64,000 bases of DNA. Origin: Streptomyces sp. A2-16. Its GTDB lineage: Bacteria > Actinomycetota > Actinomycetes > Streptomycetales > Streptomycetaceae. This document shows positions 42,280 through 50,067 of the stretch, piece after piece (within the stretch, counting starts at the first letter, position 1; each line of letters opens with the position of its first letter). The translations under genes and the position numbers were made by a program. The DNA lies in the NCBI RefSeq assembly GCF_018128905.1, contig NZ_CP063808.1:8060001-8124000 (forward strand). The letters are read 5' to 3'. The notes beneath the pieces are model-generated. The model was not told the origin of the DNA and did not search any database. It saw only the letters and a list, made by a program, of their open reading frames with translations.

Positions 42280-43143
42280 TCAGGCGCTCTGCAGCACCGG
42301 CCGGGCCGCGTCCCGCAGCGCCTCGGCGAGGTTCTCCGCGTGCGGGTGGGGGTTGGTGCGCGGATAGACGTAGTGGAGGACCGCCGGCGGGGCCCCGGCC
42401 AGCGGGAGGTACAGGACGTCGGGGTCGGGGTGCTGGCTCGCGACCGACGCCGGAAGGACGCCCACTCCCCGGCGGGCCGCCACGGCGTGCAGGTACTCGT
42501 CCAGGTTGGTGGCCTCGGCGCCGATCTCGGGGCGGGCCCCCGTCGGCCAGTCGTCCGGCGTCAGGGTCCCGCTGACGGTGTTGAGGACCAGGCAGCGGCG
42601 GCCCAGATCGCGCCAGCTGACCCGGGACCGGGTGGCAAGGGTCGAGCGGACCGACACCGCAGCCACTCGCTCCTCGCGGGCGATCTCCACGGTGTGCAGA
42701 CGGGGATCCTCGACCGCTCCCCACAGCAGCGCCGCGTCCACCGCCCCGGTGTGGACGCCGGCCAGCCGCTCGTCCCGGCGCACCGGCTCGACCAGGATGT
42801 GGTGCCGGCGTTCGACGAGGTCGATGGCGTCCCGGCCGCGCCTGCGGGGGAAGCCCCAGGTGTAGCCGAGGCTGAGGGGTTCGTCCTGCGGGACGGGACG
42901 CAGGGCCGCCTCCAGGCGGGGCAGCAGTACCTGGAGCTCGGTCCGCAGCCGCTCGCCGTCCGGGGTCAGCCGGGGGTGGCGGGTGGTCCGGTCGAGCAGT
43001 TGGCAGCCGACGTGCTCCTCCAGCCTGCGGATGGTGCGGCTGAGCGTGGGCTGGGCGATGCCGAGCCGTTCCGCGGCCCAGGTGAAGTGCTGTTCCTCGG
43101 CGAGCGTGAGGAAGCAGCGCAGCTGTTGCAGTCCTACGTCCAT
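42280..43143 (-). CDS. LysR-family regulator, probable last gene of the aminolevulinate-synthase-like operon
   Basis: This LysR-type regulator of 287 residues has its N-terminal winged HTH at FTWAAERLGIAQPTLSRTIRRLEEHVG (~18-44) and an effector-binding domain starting around SLGYTWGFPRR. The ATG at 43143 (MDVGLQQLRCF) is 13 bp after the stop of the upstream MFS gene, so it is probably cotranscribed with, and controls, the operon from the synthase onward. It could instead have its own promoter within the MFS 3' end. The effector is unknown; an intermediate or product of the pathway would be usual for the class. Confidence 0.9.
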   Translation of the reverse strand: MDVGLQQLRCFLTLAEEQHFTWAAERLGIAQPTLSRTIRRLEEHVGCQLLDRTTRHPRLTPDGERLRTELQVLLPRLEAALRPVPQDEPLSLGYTWGFPRRRGRDAIDLVERRHHILVEPVRRDERLAGVHTGAVDAALLWGAVEDPRLHTVEIAREERVAAVSVRSTLATRSRVSWRDLGRRCLVLNTVSGTLTPDDWPTGARPEIGAEATNLDEYLHAVAARRGVGVLPASVASQHPDPDVLYLPLAGAPPAVLHYVYPRTNPHPHAENLAEALRDAARPVLQSA

Positions 43144-43156
43144 TGTCCCGACGGTA

Positions 43157-44389
43157 CTACTCACCCGCGGTGACCGATTCCGGTACCGACGCGTTCCGGC
43201 CGGGCCCCTCGGCCGCGTCCCGGGAGCGGGGCATGCGGACCAGGACCAGGTGCAGCACCAGCCCGAGGGCCACGAGGGCGCCCGTCCAGTACGGCAGGTC
43301 CGCGGGAGCCACTCCGGCAGAGAGGACGACCCCGCCCAGGGCGGAGCCGAGCGCGCTGCCGAGGTAGACGGCCGAGCTGTTGAGGGAGACCGCGACGGGC
43401 GCCTGGTCGGGGCGGGCGGCGATGAGCTGGTGCTGCTGGGGCACCTGGAGGGCCCAGCCGGTCGCGCCCCACACCACCAGCGGCACGGCGAGCACCCAGG
43501 CGGACCGGGCGGCGAGGGGCAGCAGCAGGTGGGAGAGGCACAGCAGGAGCAGGACGACGGTGACGACGGCGTACGGCCGTCCCGTGCGGTCGACGATCCG
43601 GCCGATCAGCAGGCTTCCGGCCACGCCGCCCAGGCCCCAGGCCCACATCGCGCCGAGCGTCCCGTCGATGCCGCCGGCGTCGGCGAGGAAGGGCGCGAGG
43701 TAGGTGTACAGGCCGAGGCTGGTGACACCGGCGATGAGGGACACCCCGGCGATCGCGGCGACGGGACGCCGGGCCAGGATGCGGGCCCGCTCGCGCAGGG
43801 GCGGCGGCGGGGTGGCTTCCAGGCGGGGCAGGGCGAGCACGACCCCGGCGCTGGCCACGGCGCCGAGGCCGGTGATCAGCCAGAGCGTGCCGCGCCAGCC
43901 GACGTGGTCGGCGAGCAGGACGCCCACCGGCACGCCGATGACCGTGCCGATGCTCATCCCGCCCATGACCAGCGCGAGGGCCCGCCCGCGCCGCTCCTCC
44001 CCGGCGAGGGAGGCGGCGGTGGCGGCGGCCATGGGCGAGTAGACGCCCGCGCCGACACCCGCGAGGGCCCGGGCGACGAGCAGCACGGCCAGGCTGCCGG
44101 CGACGGCGGTCAGCGCGTTGGCCGCGGTGAACAGCAGCAGGGCCGCGGTCAGGATCGTCTTGGCGGGCCGTCCTGCCAGGGCGGTGGCGAACACCGGTGC
44201 GGCGAGGGCGTAGCAGAGGGTGAACAGGGTCACCATCTGGCCGGCCGCGGACTCGCTGGTGTGCAGGTCGGCGGCGACCTTGGGCAGCAGTCCGGCCATG
44301 ACGTAGGCGTCGAGGCCGAGTGCGAAGGCGCCCAGGACCAGGATGTAGAGCCGGTTCATGGGGGTGGTGGCGGTGGCGGGGGTGGTCAT
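43157..44389 (-). CDS. MFS exporter of the aminolevulinate-synthase-like operon
   Basis: This MFS transporter of 410 residues and about 12 helices belongs to the drug/arabinose-efflux (DHA1) type. Recognisable parts are LGAFALGLDAYVMAGLLPKVAADL (helix 1), ARALAGVGAGVYSPMAAATAASL, the motif-C-like VMGGMSIGTVIGVPVGVLLADHVGWR, and a second-half GRIVDRTGRPYAV. Its ATG overlaps the stop of the Gfo/Idh/MocA gene by 4 bp, and it is followed 13 bp later by LysR. In this setting it most likely exports the operon's product (inference). Confidence 0.92.
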   Translation of the reverse strand: MTTPATATTPMNRLYILVLGAFALGLDAYVMAGLLPKVAADLHTSESAAGQMVTLFTLCYALAAPVFATALAGRPAKTILTAALLLFTAANALTAVAGSLAVLLVARALAGVGAGVYSPMAAATAASLAGEERRGRALALVMGGMSIGTVIGVPVGVLLADHVGWRGTLWLITGLGAVASAGVVLALPRLEATPPPPLRERARILARRPVAAIAGVSLIAGVTSLGLYTYLAPFLADAGGIDGTLGAMWAWGLGGVAGSLLIGRIVDRTGRPYAVVTVVLLLLCLSHLLLPLAARSAWVLAVPLVVWGATGWALQVPQQHQLIAARPDQAPVAVSLNSSAVYLGSALGSALGGVVLSAGVAPADLPYWTGALVALGLVLHLVLVRMPRSRDAAEGPGRNASVPESVTAGE

Positions 44390-45441
44390 CCGAGGCGCTC
44401 CCAGTCCACTTCGGTCACCGGGGTGCGGCCCTGCGGGAAGTAGCGGGCCGGGCCGGTGGTGCGGGCGGTGGTTTCGATGTCGTTGAGCAGGCGCTGTGTC
44501 GCGACGGACTCGGCGAGGTCGGCGAACGGCACCCTCGGCGGGGTCCCGTCGGCGACGTGGCGTACGACGTCCAGGGCGAGGCGGCGGAGTTTGACGACCG
44601 CGCGCTGTGCGTCGGGCACCTGGACGTCCCGGGTGTCGACCTCGCACAGGGTGTGCTCCTGGCCGTCCTCGCGCCGCCACACGCGCAGGTGGTCGGCGTC
44701 CCAGACGGGGGTGTCGTAGACGCAACTGGCGTACACCAGGCCCCCGTCGCGGTCCCGGAAGGCGAGGTCGACGGTGCGCTGGCGGACGATGTTGGTGAAG
44801 CTGCTGTACACCGTCACCGGTGCCTCGCCGAGCGTGGCGGTCAGAGCGACGCTGTCGAGGACCTCGGGACCGGAGACCGAGAAGTCGGAGGTGACGCCGA
44901 GGGCGTCCCGCACCTCCAGGTGCTCGTCGCCTCCCGTGACGTACCGGACCAGGTCGAGGCTGTGGATGACCTCGCTGGTGACGCCGACGGTGGGGCGGTG
45001 GTCGTTGATGCGGTCCTTGCCCCACGTCAAGTGGGCGCGTACGAGCCGGAGTTCGTGCTCGTGGACGTAGCTGCGCAGCGCCTCGGTGGCGTCCGAGTAG
45101 CGCTCGACGAGGTCCAGGGCGAAGCCGCGGGCACCAGTGACGGCCTTGACGACGGCGTCCAGGTCGTCGTGCGGGGAGGTGAGGGGCTTCTCGGCGAGGA
45201 CGAAGCCGCGGTAGCCGTGCAGCCGGGTGAGGATGTCCGTGTGGGCGGAGTCGGTGGCGGCCACCACGACGAGGTCGGGGGCGTGCTCGGCGAGTGCGCC
45301 CTCCAGGGTCGGGAAGTACGGGATGTCCTCCCGGGTGCGGTTCCGGGCGTGGTAGGCCAGCTCGAAGGACTGGTCCAGGCTGCGGAAGGCGGTCAGGAAG
45401 CGGGAGCCGGCGTAGCCCATGCCGACGATCAGGACGTTCAC
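44386..45441 (-). CDS. Gfo/Idh/MocA-family NAD(P)-dependent oxidoreductase
   Basis: This oxidoreductase of 351 residues has an N-terminal Rossmann fold (LIVGMGYAGSRFLTAF, ~4-19) and the catalytic-lysine motif LAEKPLTSP (~83-91). It keeps the conserved histidine region GVTSEVIHSLDLVRYV (~165). The C-terminal alpha/beta domain is typical (SVALTATLGEAPVTVYSSF). The family oxidises or reduces hydroxyl/keto groups, mostly on sugars, but also imines and aminoketone-like compounds. Both ends overlap neighbours by 4 bp (GNAT upstream, MFS downstream). In context it may reduce the ketone of an aminoketone made by the synthase; this is a hypothesis. Confidence 0.9.
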   Translation of the reverse strand: MNVLIVGMGYAGSRFLTAFRSLDQSFELAYHARNRTREDIPYFPTLEGALAEHAPDLVVVAATDSAHTDILTRLHGYRGFVLAEKPLTSPHDDLDAVVKAVTGARGFALDLVERYSDATEALRSYVHEHELRLVRAHLTWGKDRINDHRPTVGVTSEVIHSLDLVRYVTGGDEHLEVRDALGVTSDFSVSGPEVLDSVALTATLGEAPVTVYSSFTNIVRQRTVDLAFRDRDGGLVYASCVYDTPVWDADHLRVWRREDGQEHTLCEVDTRDVQVPDAQRAVVKLRRLALDVVRHVADGTPPRVPFADLAESVATQRLLNDIETTARTTGPARYFPQGRTPVTEVDWERLG

Positions 45442-45947
45442 GCGGCGACGCTCCTCGGGGTCAGGGTGCGGAACAGCAACTCCTCGCCGCTGGGGGCGAA
45501 TCCGAGCCGCTGGTAGAAGCCGGTCGCGTTCTCGGTGGTCTGCAGCAGCACTTCGTCGACGCCCTGTCCGGCGAGCCAGCCGTGCAGGTGTTCGAGGAGC
45601 CGGGCGCCGAGCCCGTGGCCCCGGGAGGCGGGGTCGACGACGACGGACTGGAGCCAGCCCGCGCGGCCCGAGGGGCAGGCCGGTGAGGGGGCGCGCCGGT
45701 CGACGATCGCGGTCGCGCAGGCGGCGAGGCCGGTGCCGTCGGGCAGCGGGACGACGGCGACCCGGATGCCGTCCGGTGCGGTGAGCTGCTCGGTCAGCCA
45801 GGACCGGTAGTCGCGCCGCCAGGCTTCCCGGGCCGACGAACTGCCCGCCTTGTAGGGCAGGTTGGCGTCGGGGGCGTCGAGCAGGTGGGCGCGCAGCCGG
45901 ATGAGTTCCTCGATGTCCGCGAGGCCGGCGGGACGGACGACGGTCAT
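45438..45947 (-). CDS. GNAT-family N-acyltransferase
   Basis: This single-domain GNAT acetyltransferase of 169 residues opens TVVRPAGLADIEELIRLRAHLL. It has the acetyl-CoA-binding motif A in WLQSVVVDPASRGHGLGARLLEHLHGWLAGQG (R/Q-x-x-G-x-G/A form: SRGHGLG, ~112-118) and the motif B region VLLQTTENATGFYQRLGF, whose tyrosine is a typical general acid. It overlaps the synthase gene stop and the oxidoreductase gene start by 4 bp each. Acylation of the primary amine of an aminoketone or amino alcohol produced by the neighbours is the simplest guess. Confidence 0.9.
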   Translation of the reverse strand: MTVVRPAGLADIEELIRLRAHLLDAPDANLPYKAGSSSAREAWRRDYRSWLTEQLTAPDGIRVAVVPLPDGTGLAACATAIVDRRAPSPACPSGRAGWLQSVVVDPASRGHGLGARLLEHLHGWLAGQGVDEVLLQTTENATGFYQRLGFAPSGEELLFRTLTPRSVAA

Positions 45948-47173
45948 GCCGCCACCGCCTCGGCCGGGCGCCGCGCGTCGGCGGGGGCGAGGACCTCGGA
46001 CAGGGCCTCGACGAGGTGGGCGATGTCGTCGTCGGTGTGGTTCGGGGTCACGTTGACGCGGAACCGCTCCGTGCCGACGGGCACGGTCGGGGAGTTGATG
46101 GGCTGGAGGTAGATGTCGTACTCGTCCAGCAGCCGTACGGCGGCCCGCTTGCACGCGGTGGCGTCGCCGACCAGGACGGGCAGCACGTGGGTGGTGCTGC
46201 ACGGCATCACGGTGATCCCGGCCGCGGCGAGCGCGTCGCGCAGCAGGCGGGTCTTGTCGTGCAGGGCCAGCCGTTCCGCCTCGGAGTTCTTCAAGTGCTC
46301 CACGCTGGCGTGGCAGGCGGCCACGACGGCGGGCGGCAGCGAGGTGGTGAAGATGAACCCGGAGGCGAAGCTGCGCACCGCGTCCACGAGGGTCGCGGAG
46401 CCCGCTATGTAGCCGCCGATCACGCCGATCGCCTTGGCCATGGTGCCCTGCACGATGTCGACGAGGTGGTCGACGCCGAGGTCCGCGGCGATGCCGGAGC
46501 CGCGCGGGCCGTACATGCCGATCGCGTGCACCTCGTCCAGGAACGTCAACGCGTTGTGCTCACGAGCGAGTTCGACGATCTCCTCGATCGGGGCGACGTC
46601 CCCGTCCATGGAGTAGACCGACTCGAACACCACGATCTTCGCCCGGTCGTGGGGCTGCGCTGCCAGCAACTCCCGCAGGTGGTCTACGTCGTTGTGGCGG
46701 AAAACGGCACGCTCGGCGCGGGTGCTGCGGATGCCGTTGATCAGCGAGGCGTGATTCAGCTCGTCCGAGAGGACGATCGGGTCGGGCAGCAGCCTGAGCA
46801 GGCACTGGAGGGTGGCGTCGTTGGAGCCGTAACCGGTCGGGAAGACCAGCGCGGCCTCCTTGCCGTGCCATTCGGCGAGCGATGCCTCAAGTGCCCGGTA
46901 GTGGGCGTGGGTTCCGCCGATGTTGCGCGAACCGCCCGACCCGGCCCCGTACTCGTCGACCGCCCGGTGCATCGCGTCCAGCACCTCGGGGTGCTGGGAC
47001 ATGCCGAGGTAGTCGTTGCTGCACCAGACGGTCACCTCCCGCCGGGTGCCGTCGGACAGGCGGCGCAGGGCCGTCGGATAGGCCCCCGCCCGCCGGTCGA
47101 TGTCCACGAACTCCCGGTACTGTCCGCCCGCTCGCAGGTCACGCAGCTTCGCCGACAGGAACTGCTCGTACAC
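45944..47173 (-). CDS. 5-aminolevulinate-synthase-like alpha-oxoamine synthase
   Basis: This PLP enzyme of the alpha-oxoamine synthase family, closest to 5-aminolevulinate synthase, condenses an amino acid with an acyl-CoA with decarboxylation. In 409 residues one sees Arg20 (GQYREF; succinyl-CoA carboxylate contact in ALAS), WCSNDYLGM (50-58), FLDEVHAIGMYGPRG (Asp213, His216) and the PLP lysine Lys247 in GTMAKAIGVIGGYIAG. Differences from canonical ALAS: Ser82 in GGSRNI where ALAS has Thr, and NSPTVPVGTERFR in place of NYPTVPRGTERLR. Streptomyces make heme by the C5 glutamate route, so this enzyme is for specialised metabolism. C5N-type clusters also carry an acyl-CoA ligase and amide synthetase, both absent here. 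Start GTG 47173. Confidence 0.9.
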   Translation of the reverse strand: MYEQFLSAKLRDLRAGGQYREFVDIDRRAGAYPTALRRLSDGTRREVTVWCSNDYLGMSQHPEVLDAMHRAVDEYGAGSGGSRNIGGTHAHYRALEASLAEWHGKEAALVFPTGYGSNDATLQCLLRLLPDPIVLSDELNHASLINGIRSTRAERAVFRHNDVDHLRELLAAQPHDRAKIVVFESVYSMDGDVAPIEEIVELAREHNALTFLDEVHAIGMYGPRGSGIAADLGVDHLVDIVQGTMAKAIGVIGGYIAGSATLVDAVRSFASGFIFTTSLPPAVVAACHASVEHLKNSEAERLALHDKTRLLRDALAAAGITVMPCSTTHVLPVLVGDATACKRAAVRLLDEYDIYLQPINSPTVPVGTERFRVNVTPNHTDDDIAHLVEALSEVLAPADARRPAEAVAA

Positions 47174-47196
47174 GCTGTTGCTCTCCCGTGTGACTG

Positions 47197-47217
47197 GACC
47201 GCGCTTGTGGCGCGGTC
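47197..47217 (-). promoter_or_regulatory. Hairpin in the leader of the aminolevulinate-synthase-like operon
   Basis: GACCGCGC-TTGTG-GCGCGGTC is a perfect 8-bp-arm inverted repeat 23 bp upstream of the GTG start. It could be an operator or a 5'-leader hairpin near the ribosome binding site. No U tract follows. Confidence 0.45.
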
Positions 47218-47257
47218 TCGATCAGTCCGGGAAGTACACCGAGCGGACGGGGGCGCG

Positions 47258-47298
47258 ATCCAATACACCAGGTGCATGTTGCATCCATCTGCTGCATG
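47258..47298. promoter_or_regulatory. TGCAT-repeat region upstream of the operon
   Basis: Three TGCAT elements (47273-47277, 47280-47284, 47293-47297) lie within 25 bp, between the XRE gene end and the synthase start. Repeated short motifs here may be the LysR or XRE target. No clear -35/-10 pair was found. Confidence 0.3.
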
Positions 47299-47341
47299 GC
47301 AGGAGGTGGGAGCCGTGGGGGAAGGCCTGTTGAGATCTCGC

Positions 47342-48238
47342 TCACGCCGGGACGGCGGGCGTCCGTTCCAGGGCGATCGCGTGCAGCTTCTCCAGGCGTC
47401 GGCGGGACTCCTCGTCGGCGGGGGCGTAGGTCACCATGCGCGGCCCGGCCTCGGGACCCAGCCACAGGTCGGTGTGCTCGACGGAGACATCGCCGACGTA
47501 GCGGTTCCTGAACTCCTTGCGGCGGCTCCGGTGTTCGACGACCTCGTGCCGGTCCCAGACCTCGCGGAACTCCGGGGACTCCGCGCGCAGCCGCTTCAGG
47601 AGCATCTTCCAGCCCGGTTCGGCGAGGTGTCCGGCCATGGTGGCACGGAAGCGGGCGGCCATCAGGCGCTGCACCTCGGGGAGATGGACGATCGAGGAGC
47701 GCCAGTCGTCGTGGGTGTAGGAGAGGATCATGCAGTTGCGGTCCTCGGGCGGCACCGCGTCCAGGTCGCACAGCAGCAGGCCGTAGGTGCGGTTGTAGGC
47801 GAGGATGTCGTACCGGCTGTTCTGCACACAGGCCGGGACCGGCTCCAGCTGTGCGAGGACCTGCCGGATGGCGGGGGTGATCGACGGGCAGACGGTGGCG
47901 GGCGTCGGGTCGACCGCCCCGGCGAGCTGGAAGAGGTGCGAGCGCTCGCTGGGGTCGAGGAGCAGCGCGCGGGCGAGGGCGTCCAGGACCTGCACCGACA
48001 CCTGGATGTCACGGGCCTGCTCCAGCCACGTGTACCAGGTGACGCCGACCGCGGAGAGCTGGGCGACCTCCTCCCGGCGCAGGCCCGGGGTGCGGCGCCG
48101 GCGGCCGCGGGGCAGGCCGACCTGCTCGGGGGCGATGTGCTCGCGGCGGTGGCGCAGGAAGGCGGCGAGTTCATGGCGCCGGATCTCCGCGGGGGACGCG
48201 GACGCGGGTACGGCGGTCTCCTGGGCCATGGTCGTCAT
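47342..48238 (-). CDS. XRE-family regulator with MmyB-like ligand-binding domain
   Basis: This regulator of 298 residues has an N-terminal XRE helix-turn-helix (ELAAFLRHRREHI, then LRREEVAQLSAVGVTWYTWLEQARD, ~20-77). Its C-terminal MmyB-type PAS-like domain contains VPACVQNSRYDILAYNRTYGLLL and later WDRHEVVEHRSRRKEFRNRYVGDV. The RREEVAQLAGVSxxWYTxLEQ pattern is diagnostic of the family, whose members usually repress an adjacent transporter or reductase. It is divergent from an MFS gene across 101 bp with an inverted repeat. The start is either the ATG at 48238 or a second ATG at 48229. Confidence 0.92.
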   Translation of the reverse strand: MTTMAQETAVPASASPAEIRRHELAAFLRHRREHIAPEQVGLPRGRRRRTPGLRREEVAQLSAVGVTWYTWLEQARDIQVSVQVLDALARALLLDPSERSHLFQLAGAVDPTPATVCPSITPAIRQVLAQLEPVPACVQNSRYDILAYNRTYGLLLCDLDAVPPEDRNCMILSYTHDDWRSSIVHLPEVQRLMAARFRATMAGHLAEPGWKMLLKRLRAESPEFREVWDRHEVVEHRSRRKEFRNRYVGDVSVEHTDLWLGPEAGPRMVTYAPADEESRRRLEKLHAIALERTPAVPA

Positions 48239-48284
48239 GCCTCCAGCCTGCCGCCACCCGGACCCTGTTGCCAGGTGGTTCTTC

Positions 48285-48308
48285 TACCAGGATAAGAAAA
48301 CTCTGGTA
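48285..48308. promoter_or_regulatory. Shared operator candidate of the XRE/MFS pair
   Basis: TACCAG-n12-CTGGTA has perfect 6-bp arms around an AT-rich centre (GATAAGAAAACT) and lies between the divergent genes, 46 bp upstream of the XRE start and 31 bp upstream of the MFS start. A second half-site CCAGG occurs at 48271-48275. Confidence 0.5.
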
Positions 48309-48339
48309 CCCCTCTGGGAGCGGGCGCAGGCTCCATGGT

Positions 48340-49767
48340 GTGACGACCGAAACCACGACTCCACGCCCCGTCCGCGCCGCCGCGCCACCCGAGCTGGGCG
48401 GCCTCGGACTGTTCACGGTGCTGCTCGCCGCCGCACTCCCCCTCATCGACTTCTTCATCGTCAACGTCGCCCTGCCCACCATCGGCGCGGACCTCTCCGC
48501 GAGCGAGTCGGTCCTCGAACTCGTCGTGGCGGGCTACGGGTTGGCGTACGCCGTCCTGCTGGTCCTCGGTGGCCGGCTCGGCGATCTCTTCGGGCGGCGC
48601 CGGCTCTTCCTGGGCGGCATGCTGGCCTTCGGCCTGACCTCGCTGGCGTGCGGGCTCGCGCCGACCGCGTGGACGCTGGTCGCGGCGCGGGTCGCGCAGG
48701 GCGCCGCGTCGGCCGCGATGCTGCCGCAGGTCCTCGCCACCATCCAGTCGGCGACCGCCGGACCCCGCCGGGCGCGGGCGATGGGCCTCTACGGCGCCAC
48801 CGCCGGCCTGGCGATGGTGGCGGGCCAGATCCTCGGCGGTGTCCTGGTGGCGGCGGACATCGCGGGCACGAGCTGGCGGGCGGCGTTCCTGGTGAACGTC
48901 CCGGTCGTGCTGGCCGGTCTGCTCCTCGCGGCCCGTACGGTCCCGGAGACCCGCTCGCCGCGCCCCGAGCCGGTCGACGGTCCGGGCACGGTCCTGCTGG
49001 CGGCGACCCTGCTGGCGCTGCTGGCCCCGCTGACCGAGGGCAGGGCGGCGGGCTGGCCGCTGTGGACGTGGCTGTCGCTGGCCGCGTTCCCGTTCCTGGC
49101 GGCGGCGTTCTTCGCGGTGGAACGCGGGGCGGACCGCCGGGGCCGTACACCGCTGGTTCCCCCGAGCCTGTTCGAGCTGGTGTCGCTGCGCCGCGGCCTG
49201 CTGCTGATCCTGCCCTTCTCGATGGGCTTCGCGGGCTTCATGTTCGTGATCGCGGTGGCCCTCCAGGAGGGAGCGGGCCGCAGCCCGGTCCAGGCGGGGC
49301 TGGCCCTGGTCCCGCTGGCGGTGACGTTCCTGTTCACGTCGATCGCCGGGCCGCGGCTGATCGCCCGGTACGGCACCCGGGTGGTGACCGCGGGCGCGCT
49401 GATCCAGGGGGTCGGCCTGGGCCTGATGATCCTGGCCGCGCACTTCTCCTGGCCGGACCTCGGCCTGCTTCCCCTGCTGCCCGGCGGCGCGATCGCGGGA
49501 GTCGGCCAGGCGCTCCAACTGCCCGTGGTCTTCAGGATCGTCCTGTCCGAGGTGCCGCCCGCGCGGGCCGGTGTGGGCAGCGGTGTGATGGTGACCACCC
49601 AGCAGGCCTCCCTGGCCCTGGGCGTCGCCACCCTCGGCAGCCTCTTCCTCGCCCTGGTACCGGGCATGGGCATGCGGGACGCCCTGGTCACGACCCTGCT
49701 CGTGCAGTTGGTGGGGGTGGCGCTGACGGGACTGCTGAGCCTGCGGCTGCCGCGTGTCGTCGACTGA
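48340..49767 (+). CDS. MFS transporter, DHA2 type, paired with the XRE regulator
   Basis: This multidrug-type exporter of 475 residues has about 14 helices. Motifs include AALPLIDFFIVNVALPTIGADL (motif D1), LVLGGRLGDLFGRRRLFLGG (motif A) and MGLYGATAGLAMVAGQILGGVLV (motif C). Start: GTG 48340 (VTTETTTPRP) follows the promoter-like AT-rich centre by about 35 bp with no good ribosome binding site, so a short leader is likely. Divergent placement and the shared inverted repeat suggest control by the XRE/MmyB regulator. The substrate is unknown and may be unrelated to the neighbouring aminolevulinate-synthase-like pathway. Confidence 0.92.
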   Translation: MTTETTTPRPVRAAAPPELGGLGLFTVLLAAALPLIDFFIVNVALPTIGADLSASESVLELVVAGYGLAYAVLLVLGGRLGDLFGRRRLFLGGMLAFGLTSLACGLAPTAWTLVAARVAQGAASAAMLPQVLATIQSATAGPRRARAMGLYGATAGLAMVAGQILGGVLVAADIAGTSWRAAFLVNVPVVLAGLLLAARTVPETRSPRPEPVDGPGTVLLAATLLALLAPLTEGRAAGWPLWTWLSLAAFPFLAAAFFAVERGADRRGRTPLVPPSLFELVSLRRGLLLILPFSMGFAGFMFVIAVALQEGAGRSPVQAGLALVPLAVTFLFTSIAGPRLIARYGTRVVTAGALIQGVGLGLMILAAHFSWPDLGLLPLLPGGAIAGVGQALQLPVVFRIVLSEVPPARAGVGSGVMVTTQQASLALGVATLGSLFLALVPGMGMRDALVTTLLVQLVGVALTGLLSLRLPRVVD

Positions 49768-49854
49768 GCCCGCTCACGATTCGACCAACTCACGGTGAAG
49801 GTTCTCCTGTTGATGTTGGTCTTGCAGCACACTCCTCGTCGGAGGCGAGGCGTC

Positions 49855-50061
49855 ATGGTGCAGACCAGCACGAGCAAGGTGAGCCGGTGGGACCAGCACG
49901 GGCGCGAGCATGTCGTCCAGGTGCTCCGCAAGGGCCCGCAGCGCACGATCAGATGCGACACCTGCGGGTGGCGCAAGGCCGCGCAGTTCCTGCCCTGGCT
50001 GAAGGCGGAGGAACATCTGGCGCAGGCGCACCAGGCGACGGTGGACCCGTCCCAGACGTAG
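49855..50061 (+). CDS. Small zinc-finger-like protein
   Basis: This 68-residue basic protein starts at the ATG at 49855 with GGAGGCGAGG upstream. The centre has TIRCDTCGWRK and the C-terminal helix EEHLAQAHQAT: two cysteines (C-x2-C) and two histidines (H-x4-H) spaced as in a C2H2 finger, so it probably binds zinc. Function unknown; small proteins of this form are common in Streptomyces. It is convergent with the TetR gene (6-bp gap). Confidence 0.65.
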   Translation: MVQTSTSKVSRWDQHGREHVVQVLRKGPQRTIRCDTCGWRKAAQFLPWLKAEEHLAQAHQATVDPSQT

Positions 50062-50067
50062 CGGCCG

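Noticed and set aside
43157..45025. A longer start for the operon MFS protein
   Set aside because: The N-terminal 212 codons are out of frame with and overlap the Gfo/Idh/MocA gene; the ATG at 44389 gives a normal MFS start and a 4-bp coupling overlap.
42280..49767. Mobile element or genomic island with integrase
   Set aside because: The block is accessory in content, but no integrase, transposase, att-type repeat or GC shift was seen at its edges.
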